In this document: positions 51,139-59,964 of the stretch, one piece after another
Position numbering within the stretch: the first letter of the stretch is position 1
Layout of the letters: every line of letters begins with the position of its first letter
Assembly (NCBI RefSeq): GCF_900114385.1
Contig: NZ_FOSW01000008.1
Span: 62,001 to 126,000 of the forward strand
Reading direction: 5' to 3'
DNA from: Geodermatophilus ruber
GTDB lineage: Bacteria > Actinomycetota > Actinomycetes > Mycobacteriales > Geodermatophilaceae
Length of the DNA stretch: 64,000 nucleotides
Position numbers and translations under genes: made by a program
Notes under the pieces: model-generated
What the model saw: only the letters and a program-made list of their open reading frames with translations
Told to the model about the DNA's origin: nothing
Databases searched by the model: none

Positions 51139-52209
51139 TCAGTCCAGTTCGACGGGAGCTCCGCCGAACGCGACGAGGCTGACCACCCAGTAGGCGGCGT
51201 AGAGCGCCAGCAGGGTGCAGCCGTGCCATCGCTTCAGCCGGCCGGTGGACAGGAAGTACGCGGCGAGGCCGGTGAGGCCGATCAGCGCCGGCAGGTGCCA
51301 GGTGAGCACGTCCGCGCCGACGACGATGCCCCCCGCCAGCAGGGTGATGCCCAGCTTCCCGGTGACCGAGAAGACGACGCTGCCGATGACGTTTCCGACT
51401 CCCATCTCCGGCACGCCCCGGCGGAAGGACTCCACCGTCAGGAAGATGTCCTCGATGGTCAGCACGGCGGTGGCGATGGTGGCCCCGAACACCGTGCCCT
51501 CCAGCCCGTAGGTCGAAAGGATCCCCGCGGTCCCGGTGCTGGTGGTCGCCGCGCCGATGATGAGCCCGGCGAGCGCGAGCACCGCCAGCCCGAGGTTGGC
51601 CCAGCCGGGCAGCTCGCGCGCCTGGGCGATCGGCATGTCGTCGAGGGCCTGCCGCTCCCGCTCGGCCGCGTCCCGTGCTCCGCCGCCGGCCGGTTCGACC
51701 CGCCCCACGTACGTCTCCGGCCCACCGACGGTGGCGGCCTCGTAGATCTCCACGTCCCGGAACACCGGCACGCTCCGGCGCAGCTCCCGCGCCGCGACAT
51801 AGGCGATGAACAGGACGAACAGGCCCAGGAGGATCAGGCCGTCGGTGCGGGTGAGCGGCGCGGTGAGCGTGAACGGCACCGTCACCAGCGGGGCGGCGGC
51901 GAACAGGACGACGTAATCCCGCGGGATGTCGACCCGGCTCGGCGTGAGGATCGCGGCGAGCGCCAGCACCACCCCGGTGAACGACAGTGCCGTCCCGAAC
52001 ACGATGCCGAGCGCGACCCCGCTGAACCCCTCGAGGTTCAGCGCGACGCCCAGCGTGATGTCGTCGAACTCCACCCCGGTGAACACGATGGCGAGCAGGA
52101 ACAGCGGGAGCCGCAGACCGCTGGCCGCCCCGACGAGGTGGGTGATCAGCTTCTCGGCGCTGACGATCAGCAGCGTCGCCCCGGAGATGAAGATGAAGAT
52201 CGAGGTCAC
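51139..52209 (-). CDS. Sodium/calcium exchanger-type (CaCA) membrane transporter
   Basis: This 356-residue protein has about ten transmembrane helices in two halves separated by a hydrophilic loop (~155-205). The first alpha-repeat region contains FTGVEFDDITLGVALNLEG and GVALGIVFGTAL. The second contains GATIATAVLTIEDIFLTVESFRRG and MGVGNVIGSVVFSVTG. The GNVIGSVVF motif and the acidic residues in the alpha repeats are those of the YRBG/CaCA family. It probably exchanges Ca2+ or another divalent cation for H+ or Na+; ion choice cannot be read. Confidence 0.88.
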   Translation of the reverse strand: MTSIFIFISGATLLIVSAEKLITHLVGAASGLRLPLFLLAIVFTGVEFDDITLGVALNLEGFSGVALGIVFGTALSFTGVVLALAAILTPSRVDIPRDYVVLFAAAPLVTVPFTLTAPLTRTDGLILLGLFVLFIAYVAARELRRSVPVFRDVEIYEAATVGGPETYVGRVEPAGGGARDAAERERQALDDMPIAQARELPGWANLGLAVLALAGLIIGAATTSTGTAGILSTYGLEGTVFGATIATAVLTIEDIFLTVESFRRGVPEMGVGNVIGSVVFSVTGKLGITLLAGGIVVGADVLTWHLPALIGLTGLAAYFLSTGRLKRWHGCTLLALYAAYWVVSLVAFGGAPVELD

Positions 52210-52409
52210 AGGCGGAGCTCCTCCCCGCCGCGGCCGGACGGCCGGGGCGTCGAAGCCTCAACCCGCGCAAGCTAGGGCGGCGCCGGGCGGGGTGACAATC
52301 CCTTCGGACCGCGGAGACGCCGGGTTCGCCGCGGAACGGCGGGGCCGCTGGGCGCGGCACACACGAAGCGCTACGGCCGGCGAACTCCCACCGGACCGGA
52401 ACCGCGCGA

Positions 52410-52991
52410 TCAGAGCCAGCGGCGTAGACCCCGGGTGACGACCGGCATCACGACGTACGTCATCAGCGTCAGCAGCACCAGCGGGAACAGCGCCGAACGC
52501 ACCGGGAGCGGCAGGGACTCCGTGCGGGGCACGACGAAGGTCTGGAAGGCCAGTACCAGCGGGTAGATGGCCAGCAGCGAGACCAGCCACATCTTCCACC
52601 GCGGTGGGGGCCGCATCATCGCCGTCGGATGGGAGGGGACGTGGAACCAGGTCTCCAGCCCGGTCCGTTGCTGCACCGCCGTGCGGGCATCCGCCAGCGC
52701 GGCGCCCCGCTCGACCCACCGCGCCCGTTCCTCGGAGTCCAGCCAGCGTTGGAGGTCGCTCTGGTGGGCGAACTGGTGGATCAGGTGGAAGTCGCGGCTG
52801 CCGTCCTCGTGGATGACGGTGGCGCCCAGATGCCCGCGGAACCGGGCCGTCGCCGCGTGCGCCTCCTGCGCCCAGTCGGCGAACTCCTCCTCGCGTCCCG
52901 GCGCGGCCCGCCAGCTGAAGACGGCGGTCACCGGGTCGTCGCGGACAGCGCCGCGCCCTCGCTCAGCGGACTCGTCGCCGGCCCCGGCCAT
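52410..52991 (-). CDS. ABM (antibiotic biosynthesis monooxygenase)-like domain with two membrane helices
   Basis: This is a 193-residue protein. Residues ~20-105 (DPVTAVFSWRAAPGREEEFADWAQEAHAATARFRGHLGATVIHEDGSRDFHLIHQFAHQSDLQRWLDSEERARWV) form an ABM-type dimeric alpha/beta barrel. Two membrane helices follow (WLVSLLAIYPLVLAFQTFVV and ALFPLVLLTLMTYVVMPVV). This membrane-anchored variant is found in several bacterial phyla without an assigned role. The start at 52991 has GAAGG upstream. About 200 bp upstream of the exchanger gene (52210-52409) show nothing of note. Confidence 0.88.
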   Translation of the reverse strand: MAGAGDESAERGRGAVRDDPVTAVFSWRAAPGREEEFADWAQEAHAATARFRGHLGATVIHEDGSRDFHLIHQFAHQSDLQRWLDSEERARWVERGAALADARTAVQQRTGLETWFHVPSHPTAMMRPPPRWKMWLVSLLAIYPLVLAFQTFVVPRTESLPLPVRSALFPLVLLTLMTYVVMPVVTRGLRRWL

Positions 52992-53027
52992 GCCTTCAGT
53001 GTCCGGCCGACACCGCGGCCCCACCAC

Positions 53028-53048
53028 ACGTCCTACGTCCTACGTCCT
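53028..53048. repeat. Three tandem ACGTCCT units
   Basis: ACGTCCT occurs three times in a row and is followed by a degenerate fourth unit. It sits at the decayed downstream end of the SixA remnant. Confidence 0.85.
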
Positions 53049-53061
53049 GCGTCCGGCTCCG

Positions 53062-53250
53062 CAGCCCGGCCTCGACGTCGCGCCGGGCCGTCGGGCTGCC
53101 CTGACCGTCGTCGAGAACGCCTGCCAGTTCCCCGACCGACGGGTTGTGGCCGACGACGGCCAGCGTCCGCACGTCCTCGGGCACGTCCCGTCAGGCGGAG
53201 AGCAGCGACTCGACGGAGTTGCCGTAGATCCGCGCGTCGACGAGGAGTCG
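53062..53250 (-). pseudogene. Remnant of a SixA-type phosphohistidine phosphatase
   Basis: In one minus-strand frame the sequence reads VDARIYGNSVESLLSA, then a TGA stop (53191-53193), then RDVPEDVRTLAVVGHNPSV and GELAGVLDDGQGSPTARRDVEAGL. The IYG...LL...PEDV-TL-VVGHNPSVGELA pattern is the C-terminal half of actinobacterial SixA/histidine phosphatases, including the second catalytic His in GHNP. The N-terminal RHG motif and the C-terminal strand are missing and an in-frame stop interrupts the rest. It is therefore a truncated, inactive gene lying between two hydrolase/ABM genes. Confidence 0.75.
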
Positions 53251-53270
53251 GCGTGGCTGCACCGGCAGCG

Positions 53271-54089
53271 TCAGGTCCCGGCGACGGCCAGGCCCACCTG
53301 CGTCCGGACGAACTCGGCCACGACCTCGTGCACGGCCTCGCGGTCGTGCTCGTTGAGGACGTCGTGCAGGTCGCCGGGGAAGGTGCGCAGCGTCGCCCGC
53401 GGCAGCTGCGCGACGAGCGCCCGCGAGTCCACGACCGGGACCATCGGGTCGTCCTCGCCGTGCACGAACAGCGTCGGGATCGACGGCCGGCCCTCGGCCA
53501 CCGCGGCCGCCACCTCCGGCCAGGTGCGCATCACCGCCTCCATGGTCGGCCGCGGGGCAGGCCCGCGGTAGACCAGCGGATCGTGCAGCAGCGCGTCCAC
53601 GTAATCGGGGTGCGTGCTGAACATCTGCCGGGGGTCGGGCGACTCGATCTCCTCGGCGCCGGCCTCGAGCTCCGCCGCCACCCACGGCAGCGGACTCGCC
53701 GGCGGCGCGGAGACGACCAATGCCTGCGCCAGCCGGGGCGAGCGCTGGGCCAGCAGCAGGGCGGCCAGCCCTCCACCGCTGTGCCCCATCAGCACCAGCG
53801 GCCGGTCCGGGTGCTCGGCGCGGGCGAGGTCGGCCAGCGTGCGCGCGTCGTCGACGTACTCGTCCCAGGACAGGAACAGGTCACGCTCGCCGTCGCTACG
53901 GCCGTGGCCGATGGCGTCCAGGGCGTGCACGGCCATCCCGTCGGCGGTCAGCCGCCGGGCCAGCGCGTCGTAGAGCCCGAGGTGCTCGCCGAACCCTCCG
54001 TGGCAGAAGACGACGATGCCGCGGACGTCGCCGTCCGGCAGCCAGGCGTCGTGGTGGATGCGTCCCCGGGAGCCGATGAAGAACGGCAT
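53271..54089 (-). CDS. Alpha/beta hydrolase (monoacylglycerol-lipase type)
   Basis: This 272-residue serine hydrolase has the oxyanion segment VVFCHGGFGEHLGLYDALARRL, the nucleophile elbow VLMGHSGGGLAALLLA (Ser near 103), an Asp in FVHGEDDPMVPV and a His in FPGDLHDVLNE. The HGxxEHxxxY opening and the overall length point to the monoglyceride lipase/lysophospholipase group. The ATG at 54089 follows GGAAGG. Its stop is close to the decayed SixA fragment. Confidence 0.92.
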   Translation of the reverse strand: MPFFIGSRGRIHHDAWLPDGDVRGIVVFCHGGFGEHLGLYDALARRLTADGMAVHALDAIGHGRSDGERDLFLSWDEYVDDARTLADLARAEHPDRPLVLMGHSGGGLAALLLAQRSPRLAQALVVSAPPASPLPWVAAELEAGAEEIESPDPRQMFSTHPDYVDALLHDPLVYRGPAPRPTMEAVMRTWPEVAAAVAEGRPSIPTLFVHGEDDPMVPVVDSRALVAQLPRATLRTFPGDLHDVLNEHDREAVHEVVAEFVRTQVGLAVAGT

Positions 54090-54171
54090 CGTCGGGATCC
54101 TTCCTGAACGGGCCCGTCCAGCAGATGGCGGGGAGCATCCACCGGTCATCGCGCCGCCCGCAAGGCGGTGG

Positions 54172-54507
54172 CTACTCGGCCTGGTCCGGGTCGTCGCCGT
54201 GCGCCTCGGCCGGAGGGTCGTTCGCGGGGTGGTCCGGCTCAGGTACGGCGTCGGGGCGCATCTCGTCGAGGCGACGCTGCAGGTCGCCGCGGACGGCGTC
54301 GTTGCGAGTGCTGTCCCTGGCCTCGGTCAGAGCCGCGCGGTAGGCCAGGGCGCCGACCGCCGTGCCTGCGGCTCCTGCCCGCCGGTACCACCCGTACCTC
54401 TCGACCACCTCGCCGGTGCCGGAGTGCAGTCGGCAGACCAGGTGCCACTCCTGCTGCTTGCGCAACGTCCAGTAGGTGCCATCGCGCGTGTACGCCGTGT
54501 AGGACAT
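54172..54507 (-). CDS. Uncharacterised 111-residue protein
   Basis: The N-terminal half (SYTAYTRDGTYWTLRKQQEWHLVCRLHSGTGEVVERYGWYRRAG) looks like a small beta domain. It is followed by a helical region (AVGALAYRAALTEARDSTRNDAVRGDLQRRLDEM) and an acidic, Pro-rich tail. There is no signal peptide or known motif. I chose the ATG at 54507 because the upstream extension is Arg/Pro-rich and overlaps the divergent MFS gene promoter. The gene lies alone between two oppositely facing neighbours. Confidence 0.6.
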   Translation of the reverse strand: MSYTAYTRDGTYWTLRKQQEWHLVCRLHSGTGEVVERYGWYRRAGAAGTAVGALAYRAALTEARDSTRNDAVRGDLQRRLDEMRPDAVPEPDHPANDPPAEAHGDDPDQAE

Positions 54508-54599
54508 GGGCTCCGTGTACCCCGCCGACACCGGGCAGCCCCAACCCGACGGCGAGAGGGCATGCGGCGCACGGCGTTCGACCGGCGCACAGTGATCTG

Positions 54600-55865
54600 G
54601 TGACTTCGACGCGCGACGCCGCAGGCGCTCCGTCGCCACCGGCCGGGTCGGCGGACCACGCGGGCCACCGGGTCGGTGAGCCCGGTTACCGCCGGATCAC
54701 GGGAGCGCTGTTCGCCGCGGGGGTGGCGACCTTCGCGGTGCTGTACAGCACCCAGGCGCTGCTCCCGGAGCTCGCCCGCGCGTTCTCCGTCTCCGCCGCG
54801 CAGAGCACGCTGTCGCTGTCGCTGACCACGGTCGGCCTCGGCGTCGCGCTGCTCGTGGCCGGCCCGCTCTCGGAGGTGGCCGGCCGCACGCGGCTGATCC
54901 ACCTCTCGCTGACGGCGTCCGCGGTGGTGGCGCTGGCCTGCGCGGCCGCGCCCAGCTGGGAGGTGCTCCTGGGCATGCGGCTGCTGGAGGGGATCACCCT
55001 CGCCGGGCTGCCGGCGGTCGCCACCGCCTACCTGCGCGAGGAGTTGCACGCCGACACCCACGCCCGCGCCGCCGGCCTCTACATCGGCGGCACCGCCCTG
55101 GGCGGGATGACCGGCCGCCTGGTCACCGGCGCCGTCGCCGACGTCGCGGGCTGGCGCTGGGCGCTGGCGGCCGTCGGGGTCCTCGTCCTCGCCTGCGCCC
55201 TCGTCGTCCGGCTGTTGCTGCCGCCCTCGCGCAACTTCGTCCCCGCACCGGCCCGGCTGGGTTCCCTCGCGACCATGACGCGGCGCGCGGTCGCCGACCG
55301 CGGCCTGCTCGCCCTCTACGCCATCGGCGCCACCTCGATGGGCGCGTTCGTCGCGGTCTTCAACGCGATGGGCTTCCGCCTCACCGCGGCGCCGTTCTCC
55401 CTGGGGCTCGCCGCCGCCGGCCTGGTCTTCCTCGTCTACCCGATCGGCTCGCTGAGCTCGATCGTCGCCGGACGCCTGGCCGACCGCTTCTCCCGCCGCG
55501 GGGTCGCGCCCATCGGCTGCCTGATCACCGTCGCCGGCGTGCTGCTCACGCTGCCCGGCTCGCTGCCGCTCGTCCTGCTCGGCCTCGCCGTGATGACCGC
55601 TGGGTTCTTCGCCGTCCACGGGGTCGCCAGCGGCTGGGTGCCCACGCGTGCCCACGCCGGCGGCGTCGCCGCCGGCCAGGCGGCCTCGCTCTACCTGTTC
55701 GCCTACTACCTGGGGGCCTCGGTCTTCGGCAGCCTCGCCGGCCGGGCCTGGACGGCGGGCGGCTGGCCGGCGGTCGTCGCGCTGTCCTCCGCGCTGGTCC
55801 TCGTCAGCGGCCTGCTCGCCCTCCTGCTGCGGCGCACCCCCTCGCTCGACCCGGTCCGTCGCTGA
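54600..55865 (+). CDS. MFS transporter (YnfM-type)
   Basis: This 421-residue protein has about 12 hydrophobic helices. Motif A-like sequences are GPLSEVAGRTRLIHLSL after helix 2 and AGRLADRFSRRGVAP in the second half. The region FAVLYSTQALLPELARAFSVSAAQSTLSLSLTTVGLGVALL matches the YnfM/arabinose-efflux-like subgroup of drug or metabolite exporters. The proposed GTG start at 54600 begins a ~25-residue hydrophilic leader; the ribosome site is weak. The substrate is unknown. Confidence 0.9.
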   Translation: MTSTRDAAGAPSPPAGSADHAGHRVGEPGYRRITGALFAAGVATFAVLYSTQALLPELARAFSVSAAQSTLSLSLTTVGLGVALLVAGPLSEVAGRTRLIHLSLTASAVVALACAAAPSWEVLLGMRLLEGITLAGLPAVATAYLREELHADTHARAAGLYIGGTALGGMTGRLVTGAVADVAGWRWALAAVGVLVLACALVVRLLLPPSRNFVPAPARLGSLATMTRRAVADRGLLALYAIGATSMGAFVAVFNAMGFRLTAAPFSLGLAAAGLVFLVYPIGSLSSIVAGRLADRFSRRGVAPIGCLITVAGVLLTLPGSLPLVLLGLAVMTAGFFAVHGVASGWVPTRAHAGGVAAGQAASLYLFAYYLGASVFGSLAGRAWTAGGWPAVVALSSALVLVSGLLALLLRRTPSLDPVRR

Positions 55866-55964
55866 CCCGGGGGGCTCAGGTGCGCGGATCGTTCACGACG
55901 GCGAGGAACAAGGGCGAGCGCGTCGCGGGCCGATCTCGATCCCGTGACGCCGAGGGCTGCGGGG

Positions 55965-56864
55965 CTACCCCCGGGCCCCGAGGCTCGCGATCTGCTCCCG
56001 GTAGGCGGCGAGGAAGGCGCGGCCGGCGGCTCCGCGGAGCGTCTCGTCCCGGGTGACGATGCCGAGCTCCCAGAGGGGGGCGCCGGTCAGCGTGGCGACG
56101 GCGACGCCGTCGAAGATCTCGTGGTCGACGCAGTCACGCGGCCCGTAGGCGATGCCCATGCCCTGCTGCACCATGCTCAGGAGACCCCACCAGCCGTCGA
56201 CCTCGAGGCGTACCTGCCGCCGCACGCCGTGCTCCTCCAGCAGCCGGTCGAACAGCTCGCGGGACTGCCATCCGGGGGTCAGGTCGATGATCGACTCGTC
56301 GACGAGGTCGTGGGGGTCCACGTCGTGCGCTCCGGCCAGGCGGTGCCCCGCGGGGCAGAAGACGGCGAGCGGCGTGCTGATCAGCGGCTCGAACTGCAGC
56401 GCGGGAGTCATGCGCTCGGTCCTCGGGGCGAGCGCGAAGTCGACCTGACCGTCGATCACCAGGTCGGTCATGGACCTCGCACCGGCCGGCACCACGCGCA
56501 CGTCCACGCCCGGATGCTCGGCGTGGAACCGGCGGATCGTCGCGACGATGTCGAGGCTGCGGGGGGCGGCCACGGCAGCGACGCGGACCGACCCGCGGAG
56601 CAGCCCGGTGATCTCCGCGACGGCGTTCCGTGCCCGGTCGGCGTGCTCGAGCACGGCCCGCGCCGGCTCGAGGAAGGCCCGGCCCGCATCGGTGAGCTCG
56701 GCGCCGCGCCGGCCACGGATGAACAGCTCCGTGCCGAGCTCGCGCTCGAGCGCCAGCAGCGATGCCGAGAGGCTCGACTGCGCCAAGAACACGCGTCCTG
56801 CGGCGGAGGTGAACGAGCCCCCCTCGACGACGGCCAGGAAGTGTTCCAGCTGTCTCAGTTCCAC
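55965..56864 (-). CDS. LysR-family transcriptional regulator
   Basis: This 299-residue protein has the N-terminal winged helix (VELRQLEHFLAVVEGGSFTSAAGRVFLAQSSLSASLLALERELGTELFIRGRRGAELTDAG) and the C-terminal effector-binding domain (GLLRGSVRVAAVAAPRSLDIVATIRRFHAEHPGVDVRVV). The start is probably the GTG at 56864, giving the standard MELRQL-type N-terminus; the upstream ATG at 56984 would add 40 atypical residues. It is divergent to the hydrolase gene at 57034, which it likely controls from the 169-bp shared region. Confidence 0.93.
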   Translation of the reverse strand: MELRQLEHFLAVVEGGSFTSAAGRVFLAQSSLSASLLALERELGTELFIRGRRGAELTDAGRAFLEPARAVLEHADRARNAVAEITGLLRGSVRVAAVAAPRSLDIVATIRRFHAEHPGVDVRVVPAGARSMTDLVIDGQVDFALAPRTERMTPALQFEPLISTPLAVFCPAGHRLAGAHDVDPHDLVDESIIDLTPGWQSRELFDRLLEEHGVRRQVRLEVDGWWGLLSMVQQGMGIAYGPRDCVDHEIFDGVAVATLTGAPLWELGIVTRDETLRGAAGRAFLAAYREQIASLGARG

Positions 56865-57033
56865 AAACGGAGGAAACGATCGATGCGGACAACGGCAACG
56901 GAGAGTGATCTTGGGTGCTCGGCTCCACCGGCAGAAGTGATGGCCCCCGGCGTGCCGACCTGACGGCGTCCGCGCCCCGGCCACGCCCTACGCTGGGCAA
57001 AACGCTTTCCTCCACCCAGCGAGAGAGGCTTCC

Positions 57034-57786
57034 ATGCACTCCGGGTCCGCGTCATCCCTCCCGACCTCCACCGTGACCCCCACGGTCGTCCTCGTCCACG
57101 GGGCCTGGCACGGTCCCTGGTGCTGGGACAAGATGCTGCCCCTGCTGGCCGAGCAGGGCCTCCAGGTGCGCACGGTAGACCTGCCCAGCAGCGGCCCCGA
57201 CGTCGACGCCCTGGGCACCCTGGACGACGACGTCGCCGTCGTCACCGCGCTGCTCGACGAGGTGCCCGGCCCCAAGGTGCTGGTCGGCCACTCCTACGGG
57301 GGGCTGCCGATCACCGAGGCCGCGGCGGGGCGGGACGACGTGGTGCACCTGATGTACGTCTGCGCCTTCATGCTCGACGTCGGCGTCAGCCTGCTGGACG
57401 CCGCCGGTGGTCAGCCGATGTCGTGGTGGCAGGTCTCCGAGGACGGCCGGTCCATCACGGCGGGACGGCCGGAGTCGGTGTTCTACGACGACTGCGACCC
57501 GGAGGAGACGGCGGCCGCGGTCGCGCGCCTGACCCCGCAGTCGATGAGCTCGTGCACGACCCCGCTGCGCGCTGCCGCCTGGTCCACGGTCCCCTCGACC
57601 TACGTCGTGGCCGACCTCGACCCCGAGCTGCCCCAAGCCGTGCAGGAGATGATGGCCGCCGGCAAGGCGACGCACGTGCGGCACATCGACGCGGCGCACT
57701 CCCCGTTCCTCTCCCGCCCGCGGGAGCTGGCCGCGCTCATCACCGAGACCGTGCGCGCGGCAGTGGCGGAGCCGGCCGAACGCTGA
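57034..57786 (+). CDS. Alpha/beta hydrolase divergent from a LysR gene
   Basis: This 250-residue protein has VVLVHGAWHGPWCWDKMLPLLAEQG at its start, the nucleophile elbow VLVGHSYGGLPITEA (Ser near 88), an Asp in YVVADLDPELP and a His in HIDAAHSPFLSRPRELA. This is the esterase/acyl-hydrolase group that includes plant methyl esterases and many bacterial enzymes of unknown substrate. GAGAGAGG lies upstream. A perfect 15-bp hairpin ends the transcript. Confidence 0.92.
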   Translation: MHSGSASSLPTSTVTPTVVLVHGAWHGPWCWDKMLPLLAEQGLQVRTVDLPSSGPDVDALGTLDDDVAVVTALLDEVPGPKVLVGHSYGGLPITEAAAGRDDVVHLMYVCAFMLDVGVSLLDAAGGQPMSWWQVSEDGRSITAGRPESVFYDDCDPEETAAAVARLTPQSMSSCTTPLRAAAWSTVPSTYVVADLDPELPQAVQEMMAAGKATHVRHIDAAHSPFLSRPRELAALITETVRAAVAEPAER

Positions 57787-57801
57787 GTTCCCCCGGCGGC
57801 T

Positions 57802-57835
57802 GCCGGCGAGGAGCCCGGACGGGCTCCTCGCCGGC
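57802..57835 (+). terminator. Hydrolase gene terminator
   Basis: GCCGGCGAGGAGCCC and GGGCTCCTCGCCGGC form a perfect 15-bp stem with a four-base loop, 15 bases after the stop codon. Confidence 0.85.
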
Positions 57836-57859
57836 CGGTCATCCGGCACGCTCACCGAC

Positions 57860-58165
57860 ATGAGCGACACCGCGCAGGTCGGGCTGGCCGTCGTCTGCTA
57901 CGCCGTGGCGGTGTCGGCGCAGCTGGCCGGCCTCGCCCTGCTGGTCACGGAGGCGCGGAGGACCGGCGCCGCCCTGCGCCGGTGGCGCGACGAGGATCCC
58001 GAGCGCCGGTGGAGCGACGAGGACCCCGAGCCGGCGGGGCAGCACGGGGACCTCGACCGCGTGGTGGCCCGCCTCGTGGGCAACTCCTTCGACCGGACGG
58101 CCGCCGTCGTCCTGCTGGCGGTCGGCGTCGTGGCCGGCGCCCTGGGCCACTTCCTCAGCCTCTGA
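57860..58165 (+). CDS. Small protein with two membrane helices
   Basis: This 101-residue protein has hydrophobic helices at ~6-30 (VGLAVVCYAVAVSAQLAGLALLVTEA) and ~80-99 (AAVVLLAVGVVAGALGHFLSL). A charged loop between them contains two WRDEDPE/WSDEDPE-like repeats. No family is recognised. The neighbours are a hydrolase and a PspC gene on the same strand. Confidence 0.65.
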   Translation: MSDTAQVGLAVVCYAVAVSAQLAGLALLVTEARRTGAALRRWRDEDPERRWSDEDPEPAGQHGDLDRVVARLVGNSFDRTAAVVLLAVGVVAGALGHFLSL

Positions 58166-58251
58166 CCGGGGACCTCCCCGACCCCGGAACCCGGGACGGA
58201 TCCGGGCGTTCCCCGATGGTCCGCGGCCGGGCCGGTCGCGAGGCTGCTCCC

Positions 58252-58593
58252 ATGACTTCAACGCCGAACCCCGTCCCGCCGGCCGTGGCCCAGCCCACCG
58301 GGGAGCAGCGCCCGCCGGTCCGCCCCCTGCTCCGCAGCGGCACCGATCGGATGGCCGGGGGCGTCTGCGGCGGGCTGGCCGAGTACAGCGGCATCGACAC
58401 GGTCCTCTGGCGCGTCGGCTTCGTCGTCCTCACGCTCCTCGGCGGGGCCGGCGTCCTCGTGTACCTGCTGCTGTGGGTCCTCACCCCGTCCGCGCCCCTG
58501 GCGCCGGACCGCGCGCCCACCCCGCTCGACGGGCTGGTCGACCGGCTGCACGCGACGCTCACCGGCCGCCCCCGCCCGGGTGAGCGCGGCTAG
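58252..58593 (+). CDS. PspC-domain membrane protein
   Basis: This 113-residue protein carries a single PspC domain: PLLRSGTDRMAGGVCGGLAEYSGIDTVLWRVGFVVLTLLGGAGVLVYLLLWVLTPSAP, with the GGVCGGLAEY motif at ~39-48 and one transmembrane helix. PspC proteins sense membrane stress or anchor partners at the inner membrane. The start ATG at 58252 is chosen to give a short Pro-rich leader, as is usual. The 58594-58824 gap holds only the leader of the next gene. Confidence 0.93.
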   Translation: MTSTPNPVPPAVAQPTGEQRPPVRPLLRSGTDRMAGGVCGGLAEYSGIDTVLWRVGFVVLTLLGGAGVLVYLLLWVLTPSAPLAPDRAPTPLDGLVDRLHATLTGRPRPGERG

Positions 58594-58824
58594 CGGACCG
58601 GCGCTGGGCAGGGGCGATCAGCCGCGGGCGGGTGCCTGGCCGCATCGGACCGGAGGCGCCGTCGCCCTCGCGCGAGTCCATCGCTACGCTGGGTGAGTGG
58701 CTGCTGCCGCATTCCGCACCGCCGGGATGGGGTTGCCGCTGCTGACAGTCGGGTGCGACGGTCTCCGGGAAGGGTGCCTCGCCTCAGGAGATCCGAACAG
58801 CACGGGGGAGATGGAGGCGCGCGC

Positions 58825-59964
58825 TTGGACATCCCCGCGATGCGGGCCAGCTTCGCCAAGGCCGCTGCGGCCGGCGACGAGGCTCCCCTGTACTTCTACT
58901 CCCACCTCTTCCTCAGCCACCCCGAGACCCGGCGGTTGTTCCCCGTCTCGATGGCCCACCAGCGCGACCGGCTGTTCCAGGCGCTCGGCGACGTGGTCGC
59001 CTACGTGGACGACCTCGACCGGCTCGTGCCGATCCTCCAGGCGCTGGGGCGCGACCACCGCAAGTTCGGCACCGTCGCCGAGCACTACCCGGCCGTCGGC
59101 GCCAGCCTGCTCGCCACGCTCCAGCACTTCGACGACGAGTGGACCCCGGAGCTGGCGCAGGACTGGACGGCGGCCTACCAGCTGGTCGCGCAGGTGATGA
59201 TCGAGGCGGCCGAGGAGGCCGCCGATGCGCCGCCGTGGTGGAACGCCGAGGTCGTCGCGCACGAGCGGCGCACGATCGACACCGCGGTCCTGTGGCTGCG
59301 TCCCCGGCCGGACTTCCCGTACCTGTCGGGGCAGTCGGTCTCGCTGGAGACCGACATCCGCCCCAAGCTGTGGCGCTACTACTCCCCGGCCAACGCCCCG
59401 CGCCCGGACGGGCTGCTGGAGATCCATGCCCGCGCCTACGCCGGCGGCCCGGTCAGCACCGCCCTCGTGCGCCGGGTCGGCGTGGGCGACGTGCTCCGCC
59501 TGGGGCCGCCCCTGGGGCACATCGACTTCGACGTGGACTCCGACCGCGACCTGCTGCTCGTCGCCGGCGGCACGGGGCTCGCGCCGCTCAAGGCGGTGAT
59601 CGACCAGGTTGCGCGGTACGGGCCGCCGCGCCGGGTCGACCTCTACGTCGGGGCGCGCACCGAGGAACAGCTCTACGACCGCGCCGACCTGGAGCGCCTG
59701 GCGGCCGAGCTCCCCTGGCTCACCGTGACCTTCGCCGTCTCCGACGACGAGCTCTCCTCCCTGGAGCACGGGGACGTGGGGGACGTCGTCCTGCGGCACG
59801 GTCCGTGGGCGAGCCGGGACATCTACGTCGCCGGGCCGGAGCCCATGGTCGAGGACACGAACCGGCGGCTGCTCAAGGACGGCGTGCGGCCCGAACGGAT
59901 ACGCAGCGAGGTGTTCGCCCCCAGCCGGCTGGGGCCCAGTCTCGACGGAGAGGTGACCGAATGA
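58825..59964 (+). CDS. Globin-FAD/NAD(P)H oxidoreductase (flavohaemoglobin-like)
   Basis: This is a 379-residue fusion. Residues ~6-135 form a globin domain with FLSHPETRRLFPVS and a probable proximal haem His78 in GRDHRKFG. Residues ~155-255 form an FAD-binding barrel (LSGQSVSLETDIRPKLWRYYSPANAP, with the R-x-Y-S motif). Residues ~260-375 form an NAD(P)H-binding domain (LLLVAGGTGLAPLKAVI, DIYVAGPEPMV). Related enzymes convert NO to nitrate or sense oxygen. The start is TTG at 58825, about seven bases after GGAGG. The stop overlaps the next gene, a DivIVA-like protein, as ATGA. Confidence 0.9.
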   Translation: MDIPAMRASFAKAAAAGDEAPLYFYSHLFLSHPETRRLFPVSMAHQRDRLFQALGDVVAYVDDLDRLVPILQALGRDHRKFGTVAEHYPAVGASLLATLQHFDDEWTPELAQDWTAAYQLVAQVMIEAAEEAADAPPWWNAEVVAHERRTIDTAVLWLRPRPDFPYLSGQSVSLETDIRPKLWRYYSPANAPRPDGLLEIHARAYAGGPVSTALVRRVGVGDVLRLGPPLGHIDFDVDSDRDLLLVAGGTGLAPLKAVIDQVARYGPPRRVDLYVGARTEEQLYDRADLERLAAELPWLTVTFAVSDDELSSLEHGDVGDVVLRHGPWASRDIYVAGPEPMVEDTNRRLLKDGVRPERIRSEVFAPSRLGPSLDGEVTE

